A stretch of 64,000 nt of DNA from Yarrowia lipolytica (taxonomy: Eukaryota > Ascomycota > Dipodascomycetes > Dipodascales). The notes under the pieces were generated by a model. The model did no database searches. It was not told the origin of the DNA and was given only the letters and a program-made list of their open reading frames with translations. Shown here one piece after another: positions 41,689 to 52,302 of the stretch; the first letter of the stretch is position 1, and the number at the start of each line of letters is the position of its first letter. Where the stretch lies: contig NC_090771.1 of NCBI RefSeq assembly GCF_001761485.1, positions 868,001 to 932,000 on the forward strand, read 5' to 3'. Both the position numbers and the translations under genes were made by a program.

Positions 41689-43673
41689 GATACGAGTATG
41701 TTGTAATGATTTATTGCCTGGCGACTATGCGTAGCATAGTTTGTCATGCGCTGAAATGACACACGTGTATATTGTAGTGTATGTTGTGCTGTAGATGGAG
41801 TGACTGAGTAGAAGATTCATGGTCAAAACCGCACTACAGTAGGTATTATGAGTAGTAGCAACAATTAACTACCCTGAGACAGAGTCTGAGACGAGAGTTC
41901 AGAGTCTCGTAGCAATTCATTCATCTGGACACATCTCGTGTTATTGTGGTATATTGAAGGAGATATGGGTACGATATCGGTGATCAATGTCTTCCCCTTC
42001 TTCATCTTCAGGGTGTTCAACGGGCAGGAATGTCGACGACTCGACTCTCTCAAAGTAGATGGGTTTAGTAGTCATGTCTTCTCGTTGATGCTGTGTTCAT
42101 CTGGGCTCATTATAGTCACTAGGGCTAACTTCTCTTCCGCTGCTTAGGACTCTTTAGAATCGGCAAATTTCAGCTGAGGGATCTGAAAATAGGCCAGAAC
42201 ATTGATTCTGCATGGGAGAATCCGATTCTGAACTCCTTTTCTCAGGGTTTCCTCTCTATCAGAAGTTGTATGATAAGTACTGTATTACAGATGCTCGTCT
42301 GGCAAAAGAGCATTGGTCGAAAGTCATGTCCAATTTAGTGCCGAGTAGTTTCCACAAAAGTCTTTGTTGGAGACCTAAGTGTTTCCGATTCGATCAGCTT
42401 CGTCATTCGACCTTTCTCTGGAGTCATGAGGAGTTCCTATTGAGTGGATAGTACACTCTGTGATTCTGTTAGTTGAAGATTGTGCTATAATAGTGTACAC
42501 AGCCGTAGTTCCACACACAAGCGGAACTGTACCAATGATGGAGGGCCGGTTGTTTGTGGGGGATGACTACTTGGCATCACCAGGTGCCACGCACGGCCTT
42601 TGCTGTTTGACAGAAAAGATGACCAAGCACTCCAACGCCATGCTTACCAAGCCCTTCATCTCAGCGGAGAATCGAACGGCGTTAGCGTAAAGAAGGGTCT
42701 CCGCAGGGGTATGGAACGGCGTTAGCTTCGATTGTGCCTGTAATCTGTGTCGAACCATAGCAGACCTGCTTTAGACTGAGTTTGTCTATACTTCCAGGCA
42801 GCCGTCGAACTATGAGCTGCTTCATCGGTGTATGTTGGAGTCGATCTCGTCCATTGATTGAACCTGGAAATCCCTCACGATGGATTCTTCGATGAGCATC
42901 TATGAAAACTTCCACCAAACGCCCATCAAACGTCCATCAAACGTCCACCACACTCCCACCAAACGCCATAAAACGCCCATAAAACGCCCATCAAACGCCA
43001 AACGTCTTGGGAAGGCCTCCAAGCTCGGGCGCAGCATCTATTATTACCAATCATACAGAAGGTTCAATACAAAAGAAGGAAGAAATAAGATGTGACACTA
43101 CTTTGCAGCCCGAGATGGAACTTTCCTGTAGCTTTCTTGCTGCAGTTTCCCATTCACCATGCTTGCGCAATCATCGTACAGTATCATCGTATAGTACAGC
43201 TGGTCCATTAACTTCATAGATGGTGGACCTATTGATTTATTGATGTCCTGGTTGGAGGACCCTTGTTGTTGAGTCACATGTTACAGCTCAGTTGCTACGA
43301 CGTTTCCTATGGAACGAGTACGAGTACTGTACGCATATGAGTATGTACAGTCGCTACCAGTACATTCTCCTCCTGTCAATAAAATCACAAAAAAATAAAT
43401 CAGCCCTTTTAAACCCCCTCTTTGAGATTCCGCCGTCAAAATGGCGGAATAATCGCCGCAACACACACGTACTGGGCCCCTTTTGGTTCTCTAATTAAGC
43501 CCTCGCGTAATTAGTAATTAATCTTTTTCGACAAGCGAATACGGAGCATCTCAACTCCCCAAGCCGGACTTAATGCACGATGAGATTAGAAATGAAGAGG
43601 CTGCCACTACTGCTTTGGGGAATGGGAACGGGGAGAGAAGCACAATACGTGGTTTCTGCTTCGTAAAAGAAAT
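41689..43673. other. intergenic between the two quinone reductase copies
   Basis: About 2 kb. It contains two copies of GAACGGCGTTAGC (42673 and 42714 region), loose decamer repeats CATCAAACGC/CACCAAACGC at 42905-43003, and GTAC words near 43315-43365. Open frames of 60-80 codons show no motif. I looked for traces of a third copy and saw none. Confidence 0.55.
42905..43003. repeat. loose repeats of CATCAAACGCC words
   Basis: About nine imperfect 10-11-base copies (CACCAAACGCC, CATCAAACGTC, CATAAAACGCC). Confidence 0.75.
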
Positions 43674-43681
43674 TATATAAG
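43674..43681 (+). promoter_or_regulatory. TATA box of second quinone reductase gene
   Basis: TATATAAG 64-71 bases before the ATG at 43745. Confidence 0.6.
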
Positions 43682-43744
43682 ACGATTGGACCCCACGAGG
43701 TATTGCCATTCCACTCTCAACCCACCCTAGACACTTTGCACTAA

Positions 43745-44356
43745 ATGACCGGACCCCGAATCGCAATCATCTACTACTCCCTGTACGGTCATATCCGACA
43801 GCTGGCTGTGGCCATGCAAAAGGCCATTGTCGAGGCTGGAGGACAAGCCGACCTCTTCCAGGTCCCCGAGACTCTCACTGAAGAGGTTCTGACCAAGATG
43901 GGAGCTCCCCCCAAATCCGGCGATCCCATTGCGACCAACCAAGTCCTACAAGAATACGATGCCTTCCTGTTTGGCATCCCTACCCGATTTGGAACCTTTC
44001 CTACCCAATGGAGAGCCTTCTGGGACTATACTATGGGTCTTTGGGCCCAGAGAGCCCTTCATGGCAAGTACGCTGGCCTGTTTGTCTCCACCGGAACCCC
44101 CGGCGGAGGACAGGAAGTCACCGCCCTTAACGCCATGTCCACCCTGGCCCATCATGGCATCATCTACGTGCCCCTGGGTTACAAACATACCTTTACCCAA
44201 GTGACCAATCTCGATGAGGTCCACGGAGGCTCTCCCTGGGGAGCAGGTACTTTTGCGGGTCCCGATGCTTCGCGTCAACCCTCTGCTCTGGAGCTCGATG
44301 TTGCTCAGATCCAGGGCCGGGAGTTCTATCTCACAGTTAAGAAGGCTTTCAATTAG
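43745..44356 (+). CDS. PST2/WrbA-type quinone reductase (copy 2)
   Basis: Same family, length (203) and FMN-binding motifs as copy 1: [57 protein letters not shown]. By eye about 34 residues differ, clustered in two places: [10 protein letters not shown] for [10 protein letters not shown], and [13 protein letters not shown] for [13 protein letters not shown] next to the flavin site. Codon choice is mixed (ACC/ACT, GGT/GGA, AAA present), unlike copy 1, and the promoters share no long similarity. This suggests an older tandem duplication with the second copy expressed less or under other conditions. Nothing suggests loss of function. Confidence 0.93.
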   Translation: MTGPRIAIIYYSLYGHIRQLAVAMQKAIVEAGGQADLFQVPETLTEEVLTKMGAPPKSGDPIATNQVLQEYDAFLFGIPTRFGTFPTQWRAFWDYTMGLWAQRALHGKYAGLFVSTGTPGGGQEVTALNAMSTLAHHGIIYVPLGYKHTFTQVTNLDEVHGGSPWGAGTFAGPDASRQPSALELDVAQIQGREFYLTVKKAFN

Positions 44357-45231
44357 GATAGTTGATTATAAGTAATGTTTATTGCCGACAGGCGCTGGAG
44401 AGAAGGTGAGCCTGTATCGAGTTAACTACTTCTAGTGTAGATGTTATCAGGGTTAAATCATATGTAACACACATTATTTACTTGCATCTCACATTCTAGG
44501 GGTTATTCTGATTCCTTGGGGAAGTTGACTCTTGGAGGAGTATCGGCTCAGCAGCCTTGGAGTATTCGTGGAGCCATCTGAACGCGACAGTGTAGGGTTC
44601 AAATTCGGTAGACTTGACTGAGATACTACAGCTACGCACTGGAAGGAGTCCTCAAAAACCCTGAACTGTCTCTGATGATCCTGTCCAGTACTTAATCGAC
44701 GCAATGACAGGCATGATTGGGAACCGATTGAGTGCTGCTGCGTCGGCATGACTGGAAACCGACTGGAAATGAAAAGACGTTAGATGTAGAACGATCTTAG
44801 CGGTTCTTATACTATATCTGATGATACTACACGACCCGCAAAAAAAGACGCTGCCACTTGCCACATTCCGTCACCCTTGGTAAAAAGACGCTAGATTGTC
44901 ACCTGTGTGCACTGCATTTTTTATCTCGTATTCGCTAGCGATTTTCTCGGACTAGCGAATACGAGCACACGTTATACATACATACATACAGTGCACAAGA
45001 GAACAAACAAAAGGAGCCGGGAAGTTCAAGAACACGTATATAACGGTTGGTCATGTGACCCTCTTCGACTACCACCAAACTTCCATCCTATGCCTTACCA
45101 CATGACTCCCCCTCCCCCCCTCTTTCGTGTAAGATTTCCGTCCAAATCTTGCTGGCTGGTTTGGGAAGAAGCCAAACATCGCCAAGTTGCAACTCCTGTG
45201 CTAGTGACGGCGTAACAACAAGAAATTTACA
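44357..45231. other. intergenic, no gene seen
   Basis: 0.9 kb with a TACATACATACA run near 44973-44990 and a GTCATGTGACC site near 45050. Inverted words CGTATTCGCTAGCG and GACTAGCGAATACG near 44928-44963 can form a hairpin. No gene. Confidence 0.55.
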
Positions 45232-45756
45232 ATGTCGATTGCATGTTACGTTTTTGCGGTACTGGCGCCCGTGTTTGTGCTGCTCAACGGCTTCTCACTC
45301 CATGAAGCCATCAAACACCCGACTTTTGGCGTCTACTCTGCCACCACCCCTCTGCTACTTTCGGCTGCGTTATTTGCTACGCTTCCAGAACTCACACGAT
45401 CCGCCCGACCAACCTCGGCTCCGGTATCGTCGATACTGCTGCCACTCTGCTACCTCGGACTGGCTCTCAATCTCGCCGCGACCCTCACCTGGACCTACAG
45501 ACACTACCAGCTGCGACAGATCATAGTCCGAAACCACTATGATGCCCACTACGACAAGGTGATTGAAAGATGCGGGAAGAGCGCCGGCCAGGTGGCGTTT
45601 GTACACAGCTGCGAAGATGGCATTGCCAAAATCAGATCGCCCCGGCTGTCGGTGCTCGGATGGCCCCACGTGACCCTCGTGGGCTATCTAGTCCTGGCCG
45701 TCTTTTTCCTGTGCCCCTCCCATATCACCAAGTCTAGCACCACTGGTTTGGAGTAG
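45232..45756 (+). CDS. hypothetical membrane protein, 174 aa
   Basis: I do not recognise the family. Four hydrophobic segments are visible: about 4-20, 37-51, 66-88 and 146-162. Between segments 3 and 4 is a hydrophilic loop of about 55 residues with HYDAHYDKVIERCGK and two cysteines (about 114 and 127). The N-terminal segment could be a signal anchor. The topology vaguely recalls small ER or vacuole membrane proteins. The ATG at 45232 is the first in frame, and codon use is typical of neighbouring genes. Confidence 0.75.
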   Translation: MSIACYVFAVLAPVFVLLNGFSLHEAIKHPTFGVYSATTPLLLSAALFATLPELTRSARPTSAPVSSILLPLCYLGLALNLAATLTWTYRHYQLRQIIVRNHYDAHYDKVIERCGKSAGQVAFVHSCEDGIAKIRSPRLSVLGWPHVTLVGYLVLAVFFLCPSHITKSSTTGLE

Positions 45757-46532
45757 AAGGGAAGGCGAAAGTGGATGTTGGTCACTTGATACCCAGCTAG
45801 TTGACACGAGCATCATCATCATCATCATCCTTCAGTCATTTATATATACCGTGTGAAGACCCACGGTGCCAGACCTACAGTAGAGTCGTCTGGAGTGGCC
45901 TACAAGTGGTCACGTGACAAGTAACGTGACCAGCGAGAGAGAAAGAAAGAAAGAAGATATAAACCACGTGACCTAGTAACGTCAAATAACAAATGCATAC
46001 GCTAACAGATTTCATTTTTGAGCTACACTGTCCAGCCAAGCAACCATGCCAACACTACACCGCTACCATACACTAATACATTAACTACTTTGATAATTGT
46101 TCGGCAATTCGGCATTTCGGCAGCCCGTCTATCATCCATTAAATAAATCATGCTCTGTTATGCAAAACCGGTGCTTGTGACGGGGCTGGTTGTTGTCGTA
46201 TCAGGTTGTCGTATTATGCCCATTGTGTCGATATCCTGTCGTTATCCTGTCGTTATCCTGTCGGTATCCTGTCGTTATCCTGTCGTTATCCTGTTGTTAT
46301 CCTGTCGTTATCCCGTCGTTATCCAGTCGTTATCCAGTCGTTATCCTGTCGTTATCCTGTCGATATCCTGTGTCGACATCCTATCTCGATAACCTAGCTA
46401 TGAGATTTAGAGCATGGCTGTATTGGTATTGTAGTTGAATAGCCAAGCAAGTTCAATAAGCGCGGGATAGCCATGGAACATGGAGAGCGCAGCCACGGAT
46501 ACTCTCAATCAGTACTCTCAGTCAAGCTCCCC
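45757..46532. other. intergenic, no gene seen
   Basis: Contains an ATC microsatellite (45810-45829), CACGTGAC sites at 45909 and 45963, a GAAAGAAAG tract and the 11-base minisatellite at 46228-46377 (listed). Confidence 0.6.
46228..46377. repeat. minisatellite, 11-base unit TGTCGTTATCC
   Basis: About 13 copies of TGTCGTTATCC with variants (TGTCGATATCC, TGTTGTTATCC, CGTCGTTATCC, AGTCGTTATCC). It lies about 155 bases beyond the ATG101 stop codon. Confidence 0.95.
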
Positions 46533-47205
46533 TCAACTGCCTTTACTCACAACGACCTTGTAAGGGAACGGACTAGTCTCAACCGTGGTGATGGGCGGAA
46601 TATGATCCTTGTTGGCGTTCACGTCAGCTGCCATGGCCATGAGAATGCTCTGCAGCTGTTGCTGGACCAGACCCCGCATCTTTTCCGTCTCCACATCACT
46701 GCGACAGGTCACGGCCTGGATGCGCACTCTCCATTGCTCCCACAGCTTGTCGTCGTTTTTGCCAAACCAGGTGCTTTTTTTTGTCCGTTTTTCGAAAAAC
46801 TGCACCGTCATGTCCGTCTCTCCAACCACCACCCCCGGTACCGAGCCCACCGGTGCCACCTCAGTCTGTTTGGCTTGGGGCAGCTCTGCTGGGCACGTGG
46901 GAAGCTCCAGGTCGGCGCGCTCGCCGTTCTCCAGCGACCTGGACAGCAACGATGCGTTTTCGTCCAGCAACTGCGCCAGCTCCTGGTTCTCCTTGGCCGT
47001 GCCCAGCAACGGGTGCGGATATGTGATGTTGAGCAGCTCGCGCGAGTCTGGAGTCACCGACCCGAACAACCGATGGAAAAGAATCGAAGAAAGAAGCGCT
47101 GTGTTAGTAGGTGGCGCTTTGTCAGACAGTCACACGTGATCACTCACCCTCGGCCAGCGGCTTGAGCAGCTTTTTGTCCGCCACTATCGAGTACTGGAAT
47201 TCCAT
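46533..47205 (-). CDS. ATG101: ATG101, HORMA-fold autophagy initiation factor
   Basis: Subunit of the Atg1/ULK1 kinase complex that pairs with and stabilises Atg13; present in most fungi and animals but missing in S. cerevisiae, where Atg29/31 replace it. Exon 1 is 47148-47205 (58 bases), the intron is 47099-47147 (49 bases, GTGAGT to CTAACACAG), and exon 2 is 46533-47098, giving 207 residues (family about 215). The splice creates LAEALLSSILFHRLFGSVTP, matching the family motif ILFHRxFG...P, followed by ELLNITYPHP. Further on, VVVGETDMTVQFFEKR and TWFGKNDDKLWEQWRV (about 129-144) match the conserved second half. The C-terminal sequence SPFPYKVVV also fits. A GTGAGT just before the stop is probably chance. 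Confidence 0.9.
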
Positions 47206-48182
47206 TCTGTGTAGAGTGTGGCGTGGATGGACAGATGCATGTAGCATGCACGCAGCTAATATGAACTGTGTGTGTGATGAAGAGGATGAACCGCAGTCGA
47301 CTGGTGAAGGGAAGAAGCAAAGAGACGACCGTGGATGGGAGGTCACGTGCCCACGTCATTCTGGTCCAATGACTCATCTCGGGAGCGCAGCGCTGCGGCG
47401 GTTCTGGATCACGTGACACGTCATTTGATTAGTCACTCCACTCAACATTCTGTCCACAATCTAGCCCTAGTAGTAGCTATTATTAGCGTTGTTGTGCGTA
47501 AATTAAATGTATTGAAAATATAAAAAAGTAGATTAATTTGACAATTTGGGATGTAAAATGAAGAAGAAAAATTGTGTAGAAATCACAGACAAGTGAGCAC
47601 ATGAAGACAGTAAAGGGAATAATAATGGTGGTGCCCCGGGGGGTTCCAGTCACGTGACCTAGCCCATTTGCGGACGGCGCGGACCGTCTCCATGACCGCC
47701 ATGTGTTTTACTTTGCGGGAGGCTTCATTAGCCTGTCTTAATGGTCTAATGAGATGGAGATGATGTCTAGTGCGAGAGGGGGAGGGCGTCACGTGATCAG
47801 CTCCAGACAGACGTTTTTCCATGAACGACAAACCTGAGAAGGTTGGAATTGGGCTTTGGTTTTTATTGGTACGGGTACAGGTCATACGAGCTGACTAATG
47901 TCGATTGGTTCTTGTCAACTAACTGTCAAGTAAAAGTCAAGTAATATTTAGTGTATCTCAAAAACGTCAATATGGGGTATTTTTGAGCGGGAAAAAAGCA
48001 TAAATCTATATTTCACATCTTTTTAATTCATTTTACGTCGTCAATTTCACCTCTATTCCTCTCAGGACACTGACAACTCCCCCATCTCCATTTTTCACCT
48101 CGGAACTCTATTTTTCCCACCTTTGCAATCGCACTACTCCATCGACATTTTGTTTTCCAACACAGAGCAGCACAGTGTGGAC
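47206..48182. other. divergent promoter region of ATG101 and LEO1
   Basis: 1 kb with four CACGTG-type sites (about 47342, 47409, 47650 and 47790), three of them CACGTGA. No gene seen. Confidence 0.55.
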
Positions 48183-49424
48183 ATGAGCGAGAAAAAAGGC
48201 CGACGAGTGATTGTTGATTCCGATGAGGAGGAGGACGTGGGAGTGCCCCAGGCGTCGACTCTCGAGGACGACGTTTTTGGCGATGACGACAATACAAACG
48301 ACAAGAGTGGAGCCAAGGAGGACAACGAAGACGGTGAAAAGAACGATGATGGTGAAGAAGACGAGGACGATGAGGACGACAAGCCATCGAAAACGGTGGC
48401 TGCCGACGACTCCGAGTCGGATCTGTCGGACATCGAGAACGACAATCTGTTTGGAGACGCTCCTGACACCCGATCTACAGCTGAGCGTCTGGCGGACGAA
48501 AACGAGGACGAGTTCGAGGAGATTGAGCAGCAGGAGCTGGAGATTGCGCTGCCGCGGTTTCCGCCGGCCATCAAGCCCAACGAGAAGCTGTTTCTGAGCC
48601 GAGTTCCGGCGTTTCTGCAGATTGATCCGCATCCGTTCGACTCGTCGGAGTTCCTGAAATCCGCCGAGGAGGGAAACAAGGATGCAGACACGTCCAAGTC
48701 GCTGCGACTCAAGACGCAGGCCGAAAACACTCTGCGGTGGAAGTACGGCAAGGGAGGAGACGGGTCCACGGTCACCAAGGAGTCTAACGCGCGGTTTGTC
48801 AAGTGGAGCGACGGGTCTCTGTCTTTGCAGCTTGGCGAAGAGTTATTTGACGTGATTCGAAAGCCCGTGGAGGACACGTCGCTGGCGCTGTCACACCCCG
48901 AGCAGGAGGTTCTGCAGACGTCTGGAGTTCTGTCCGAGAACTTCTCCTACGTTCCTACTTCCACCAAGTCGCTCACCCACAAGCGGCTTACAGAGGCGCT
49001 GGCCAAGCGAACGCTCAAGTCCGCAGCGGTGTCGTCGTGGGACACCACCGATGACCCCGACAAGGTACAGCGAGAGGCCGAGAAGGCCGAGAACATGGCC
49101 AACGCTGCGCGCCGAAAGCTGGAGAGCAAACGACGGCAGGCCGAGGAGGATTTCGGCAAGACGGCGGCCGATGCCATGGCGGAGGACGAGGAGATGGAGC
49201 ACAACTACGAGTCGCGAAACGCCTACGAGGAGGATGACTTTGTGGTGGACGACGACGAGGAGGAGGACGATGAGGAGGAGGAGAGAGCTAAGCGACTGCA
49301 GAAACTCAAGTCGGACGGCGCAAAGCTGTACAAGAACCGAAGGGATCTGGATGAGGATGATGAGGATGAAGAGGAGGTGGGAGTGAAGAAGCGGCGGGTT
49401 ATTGATAGTGATGATGATGAGTAG
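48183..49424 (+). CDS. LEO1: LEO1, Paf1 elongation complex subunit
   Basis: Part of the nuclear Paf1 complex that travels with RNA polymerase II and promotes H2B ubiquitylation and H3K4/K36 methylation. The first ATG is at 48183 (MSEKKGRRVIVDSDEEED); the in-frame sequence before it has only a TTG. In 413 residues: an acidic N-terminus (about 10-130), the conserved LEO1 core starting PRFPPAIKPNEKLFLSRVP and AFLQIDPHPFD (about 125-155), then RLKTQAENTLRWKYGKGGDG, ARFVKWSDGSLSLQLG and HKRLTEALAKRT. An acidic KR-spaced C-terminus ends RRVIDSDDDE, the usual LEO1 layout. The D/E-rich tracts carry no sign of frame change. Confidence 0.95.
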   Translation: MSEKKGRRVIVDSDEEEDVGVPQASTLEDDVFGDDDNTNDKSGAKEDNEDGEKNDDGEEDEDDEDDKPSKTVAADDSESDLSDIENDNLFGDAPDTRSTAERLADENEDEFEEIEQQELEIALPRFPPAIKPNEKLFLSRVPAFLQIDPHPFDSSEFLKSAEEGNKDADTSKSLRLKTQAENTLRWKYGKGGDGSTVTKESNARFVKWSDGSLSLQLGEELFDVIRKPVEDTSLALSHPEQEVLQTSGVLSENFSYVPTSTKSLTHKRLTEALAKRTLKSAAVSSWDTTDDPDKVQREAEKAENMANAARRKLESKRRQAEEDFGKTAADAMAEDEEMEHNYESRNAYEEDDFVVDDDEEEDDEEEERAKRLQKLKSDGAKLYKNRRDLDEDDEDEEEVGVKKRRVIDSDDDE

Positions 49425-49542
49425 GAGGGAGATGGAGGGAGATAGAGGAACAGATTCAAGCTGGACCGCGTTTTCCAGATGGACTGGTTGGATCAGTCAT
49501 TCGTCTACTGAGATCAGTCACGTGGTCAGAGTCAAAGACCGG

Positions 49543-49642
49543 CTCCTCTACGACAGACTCCTTTACGGCAGACTCCTTTACGACAGACTCCTTTACGACA
49601 GACTCCTCTACGACAGACTCCTCTACGACAGACTCCTCTACG
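49543..49642. repeat. minisatellite, 15-base unit CTCCTTTACGACAGA
   Basis: Six to seven copies of a 15-base unit with C/T and G/A variants, about 120 bases beyond the LEO1 stop codon. Confidence 0.95.
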
Positions 49643-50919
49643 ATAAACGGCACGCCCTATGGATGGGTGGATGGATGTAAATTAATGATATTGTATGTAT
49701 ATTAGTACTGCTGGCATCCGGGACTTATGCTGATATACTGTAGACTGGAGGATTAGGCTGAAGGTACCGGTACTGGTAGGGTGGGTTATTAGCCAGGTTC
49801 ATAATGAATAATACCGAATACGGGAACCCACAGCCAGTCGATGGGTGATATCGGTACGAGAACAAGAACAGAGCTGTACAATTCGTAATATTCAATGACA
49901 GCGCAACTGGGCGACAGAGACAGGATGCGAGGACGCTCGTACTCGTATTGTATATATTATTCGACCTGCTTTTGCCTCGGTAATCACCAATAGTTGTACA
50001 AGTACTCCTGGTAATACCGTACATACAGTACATACTGGCGGATATCCGAAAATATCCGGAAATATTGCGAATGTGGCTGGACAGGGTGTGTTGGTCTCGT
50101 ATAGCAGTTGGATTAATCACTTGATTAGTTGATTCATTGACTTTTGGAGGGTGTACGAGTGTCCGTCTTTCTCCGAAGATCTTCATGGCGCCCACTCTCC
50201 GTCTTCATAACAGATAGTTATAGGCCGTGACCAATGCCCACTGTTGTTCATTGTGGCCCACTCTGACAAGAGCTGTACAAAGGTTACACGGTAGGAGGTG
50301 TAGATATTTGGATACGGCCGCTAAGTGAGACATGATGTGGCCGGATGGTGGTGGGTGGTGGGTGAACGGGGATGAGTGACGTCATGGCTGAACATGGGTG
50401 CGGGTTCCACCAGTACAGTGCAGTACAAGTATAGCCTAGACCATGTCTTGTATTGGTATTCGTACTACAAGTACAGTACATACAGTAGTGAAGAACAGTC
50501 CATCATACAACTCCACTCCATCATTCAATGCCATCATCTAATGTCATCATCCACTCCGATACCGTCTGTTTCATCTGCACTGTCTTCATTCCTCTGACCT
50601 GAAACATTGGGTCGGGTCCTTGCACCGAGTTCAGGCAAGGCCTCTTTGGTAGCCGTCTTTGGTAGCCGTCGTTGGACTCTATACTACATTGATCAACGGC
50701 GCACTGCCCAACTCTGGCTGGCCAATGGCTCCGCCTCCAATCTGGGTCCACTTCTCCTGGATTATCGCACCTTATCCAACACTTTATCCAACGGTCTGGC
50801 ATCGCCCACCTTTGACCCTCTTACAGAGTTGACGGGTGGAGTGGAGGATCTGGCCGTTGGCGGGCGATACGAGATAAGGTGGTCCAGTGAGAGGCAGGGA
50901 GGAGGAGGAGATGAAGGAG

Positions 50920-50996
50920 AGATGGAAGGAGATGGAAGGAGATGGAAGAAGATGGAAGGAGATGGAAGAAGATGGAAGGAGATGGAAGGAGATGGA
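50920..50996. repeat. GGAGATGGAA tandem repeat
   Basis: About eight copies of GATGGAAGGA or GATGGAAGAA, a purine-rich array in the gene-free stretch. Confidence 0.93.
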
Positions 50997-51785
50997 CTGG
51001 TTGATGGGAGCCAGGTGACATTGCGTCATTTGCGATTGTCATCTACAAGGCGATTGTCCGGAACCTCCAGAACTTGGAACCCTCAGAGCATCCAAAAGCT
51101 TCGAAAACTCATAACTCGAACTCCAAACAACTCCAAACTTCGAAAAAACGCCTCTGATGCTTGCAGCAATTGCTCAGACTTGATTTTGGTTGGATTTCGG
51201 CCTGGATTTCGGCCTGGATTTCGGCCTTGATTTGGTTTATTTGGTTTATGTGGTTTGGTTTAGTTTAGTTTGCTTTCGGTTGCTGTTTGGTTCGCCAGTG
51301 AACCCTCACGGAGTAGAATCGAAGCCGGTCGCAACACTTGCGCACATCCACTGGCTGTCTCGCAGCTTCGCCGGGCCACTTTGGCCACTGGAGCGTGGAG
51401 CTGGGTTCAGGACCCTTTTTCCGGGCCAGAGATGAAAGATAAGGGTAAACATTATAGCGCTGGGAACGTAATCAACAGGGACATACGGAAAGGGAGCCAA
51501 CAAGTGGGCGTGGTGGATGACAAGTGCTAGTGCAAGTACGAACACGAGTACAGTACGGGTACGAGTATAATCGCCACCACTTTCACAAGCCAAAGGTCTC
51601 ACATCTGGTCTCACAATGTGTTTGAATATCTCGTTGAGACCTTGCCAAGGGTGCGGGCGTTTTTGGCGCGTTTTTTTTTTATTTTATTTTTCCCATCCAT
51701 ATTGTGAGACACTGCTCATTCCGCATTTGGTCCGTGTTGTAACCCAAGACAGACAACATAACGAGACAACAGCTTGCAGAGCCAC

Positions 51786-51860
51786 TCTCTCTCTTTCTCT
51801 CTTTCTCTCTTTCTCTCTTTCTTTCTCTCTCTCTTTCTCTCTTTCTCTCTTTCTTTTTCC
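51786..51860. repeat. CTCTTTCT pyrimidine tract
   Basis: About 75 bases of CTCTTTCTCT repeats followed by further T/C-rich DNA to about 51940; polypurine on the other strand. Confidence 0.93.
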
Positions 51861-52236
51861 CTGTTTTTTCCTCTTTTTCTTTCTTTTTCTTGTTCTTTTT
51901 TTTCTTGTTCTTTATTTTCTTGTTCTTTTTTATCTGCAGGGACTGTTTCTGCAAGGGGTGGATGAGACATAATAACGGTTGGCTGAGTGGAGGGGTAATG
52001 GAGGGGTATAGTGGGGGCGGATTTATGGCGGCAGATCAACTGGATGAGAAAATATTGTCGATTTTCGCCTCAATTATCCGCCCACGGTGGCTTTTTGCCC
52101 CCGGTTTATTGACCTCCTTACAGCAAATAGCTCCCTTTACACTCCCGCACAAACCATGCGTCTTTGGCTATTATTCCCAACATGTTTTTATACATTTGTT
52201 ATAGCATTATATACGCATTCACTTTTTAACGCCGCC

Positions 52237-52302
52237 ACTTTATACGCATTTTTTATACGCATTTTTTATACGCAATTTTATTCGCATTTTTATACGCATT
52301 CA
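52237..52302. repeat. TATACGCATTTTT repeats
   Basis: Four to five copies of TATACGCATTTTT or close variants; the word also occurs singly near 52210. Confidence 0.85.

Noticed and set aside
42212-42690. Two neighbouring 76-79-codon frames between the quinone reductase genes
   Set aside because: No motif, no promoter or splice signals, and composition like the surrounding spacer.
46545-46560. GTGAGT donor near the ATG101 stop, hinting at a further exon
   Set aside because: No YTAAC-N-CAG acceptor follows within several hundred bases, and the protein is already close to full length.
50607-51230. 207-codon plus-strand frame
   Set aside because: It begins at a non-ATG codon and most of it reads through the GGAGATGGAA array and GGATTTCGGCCT repeats.
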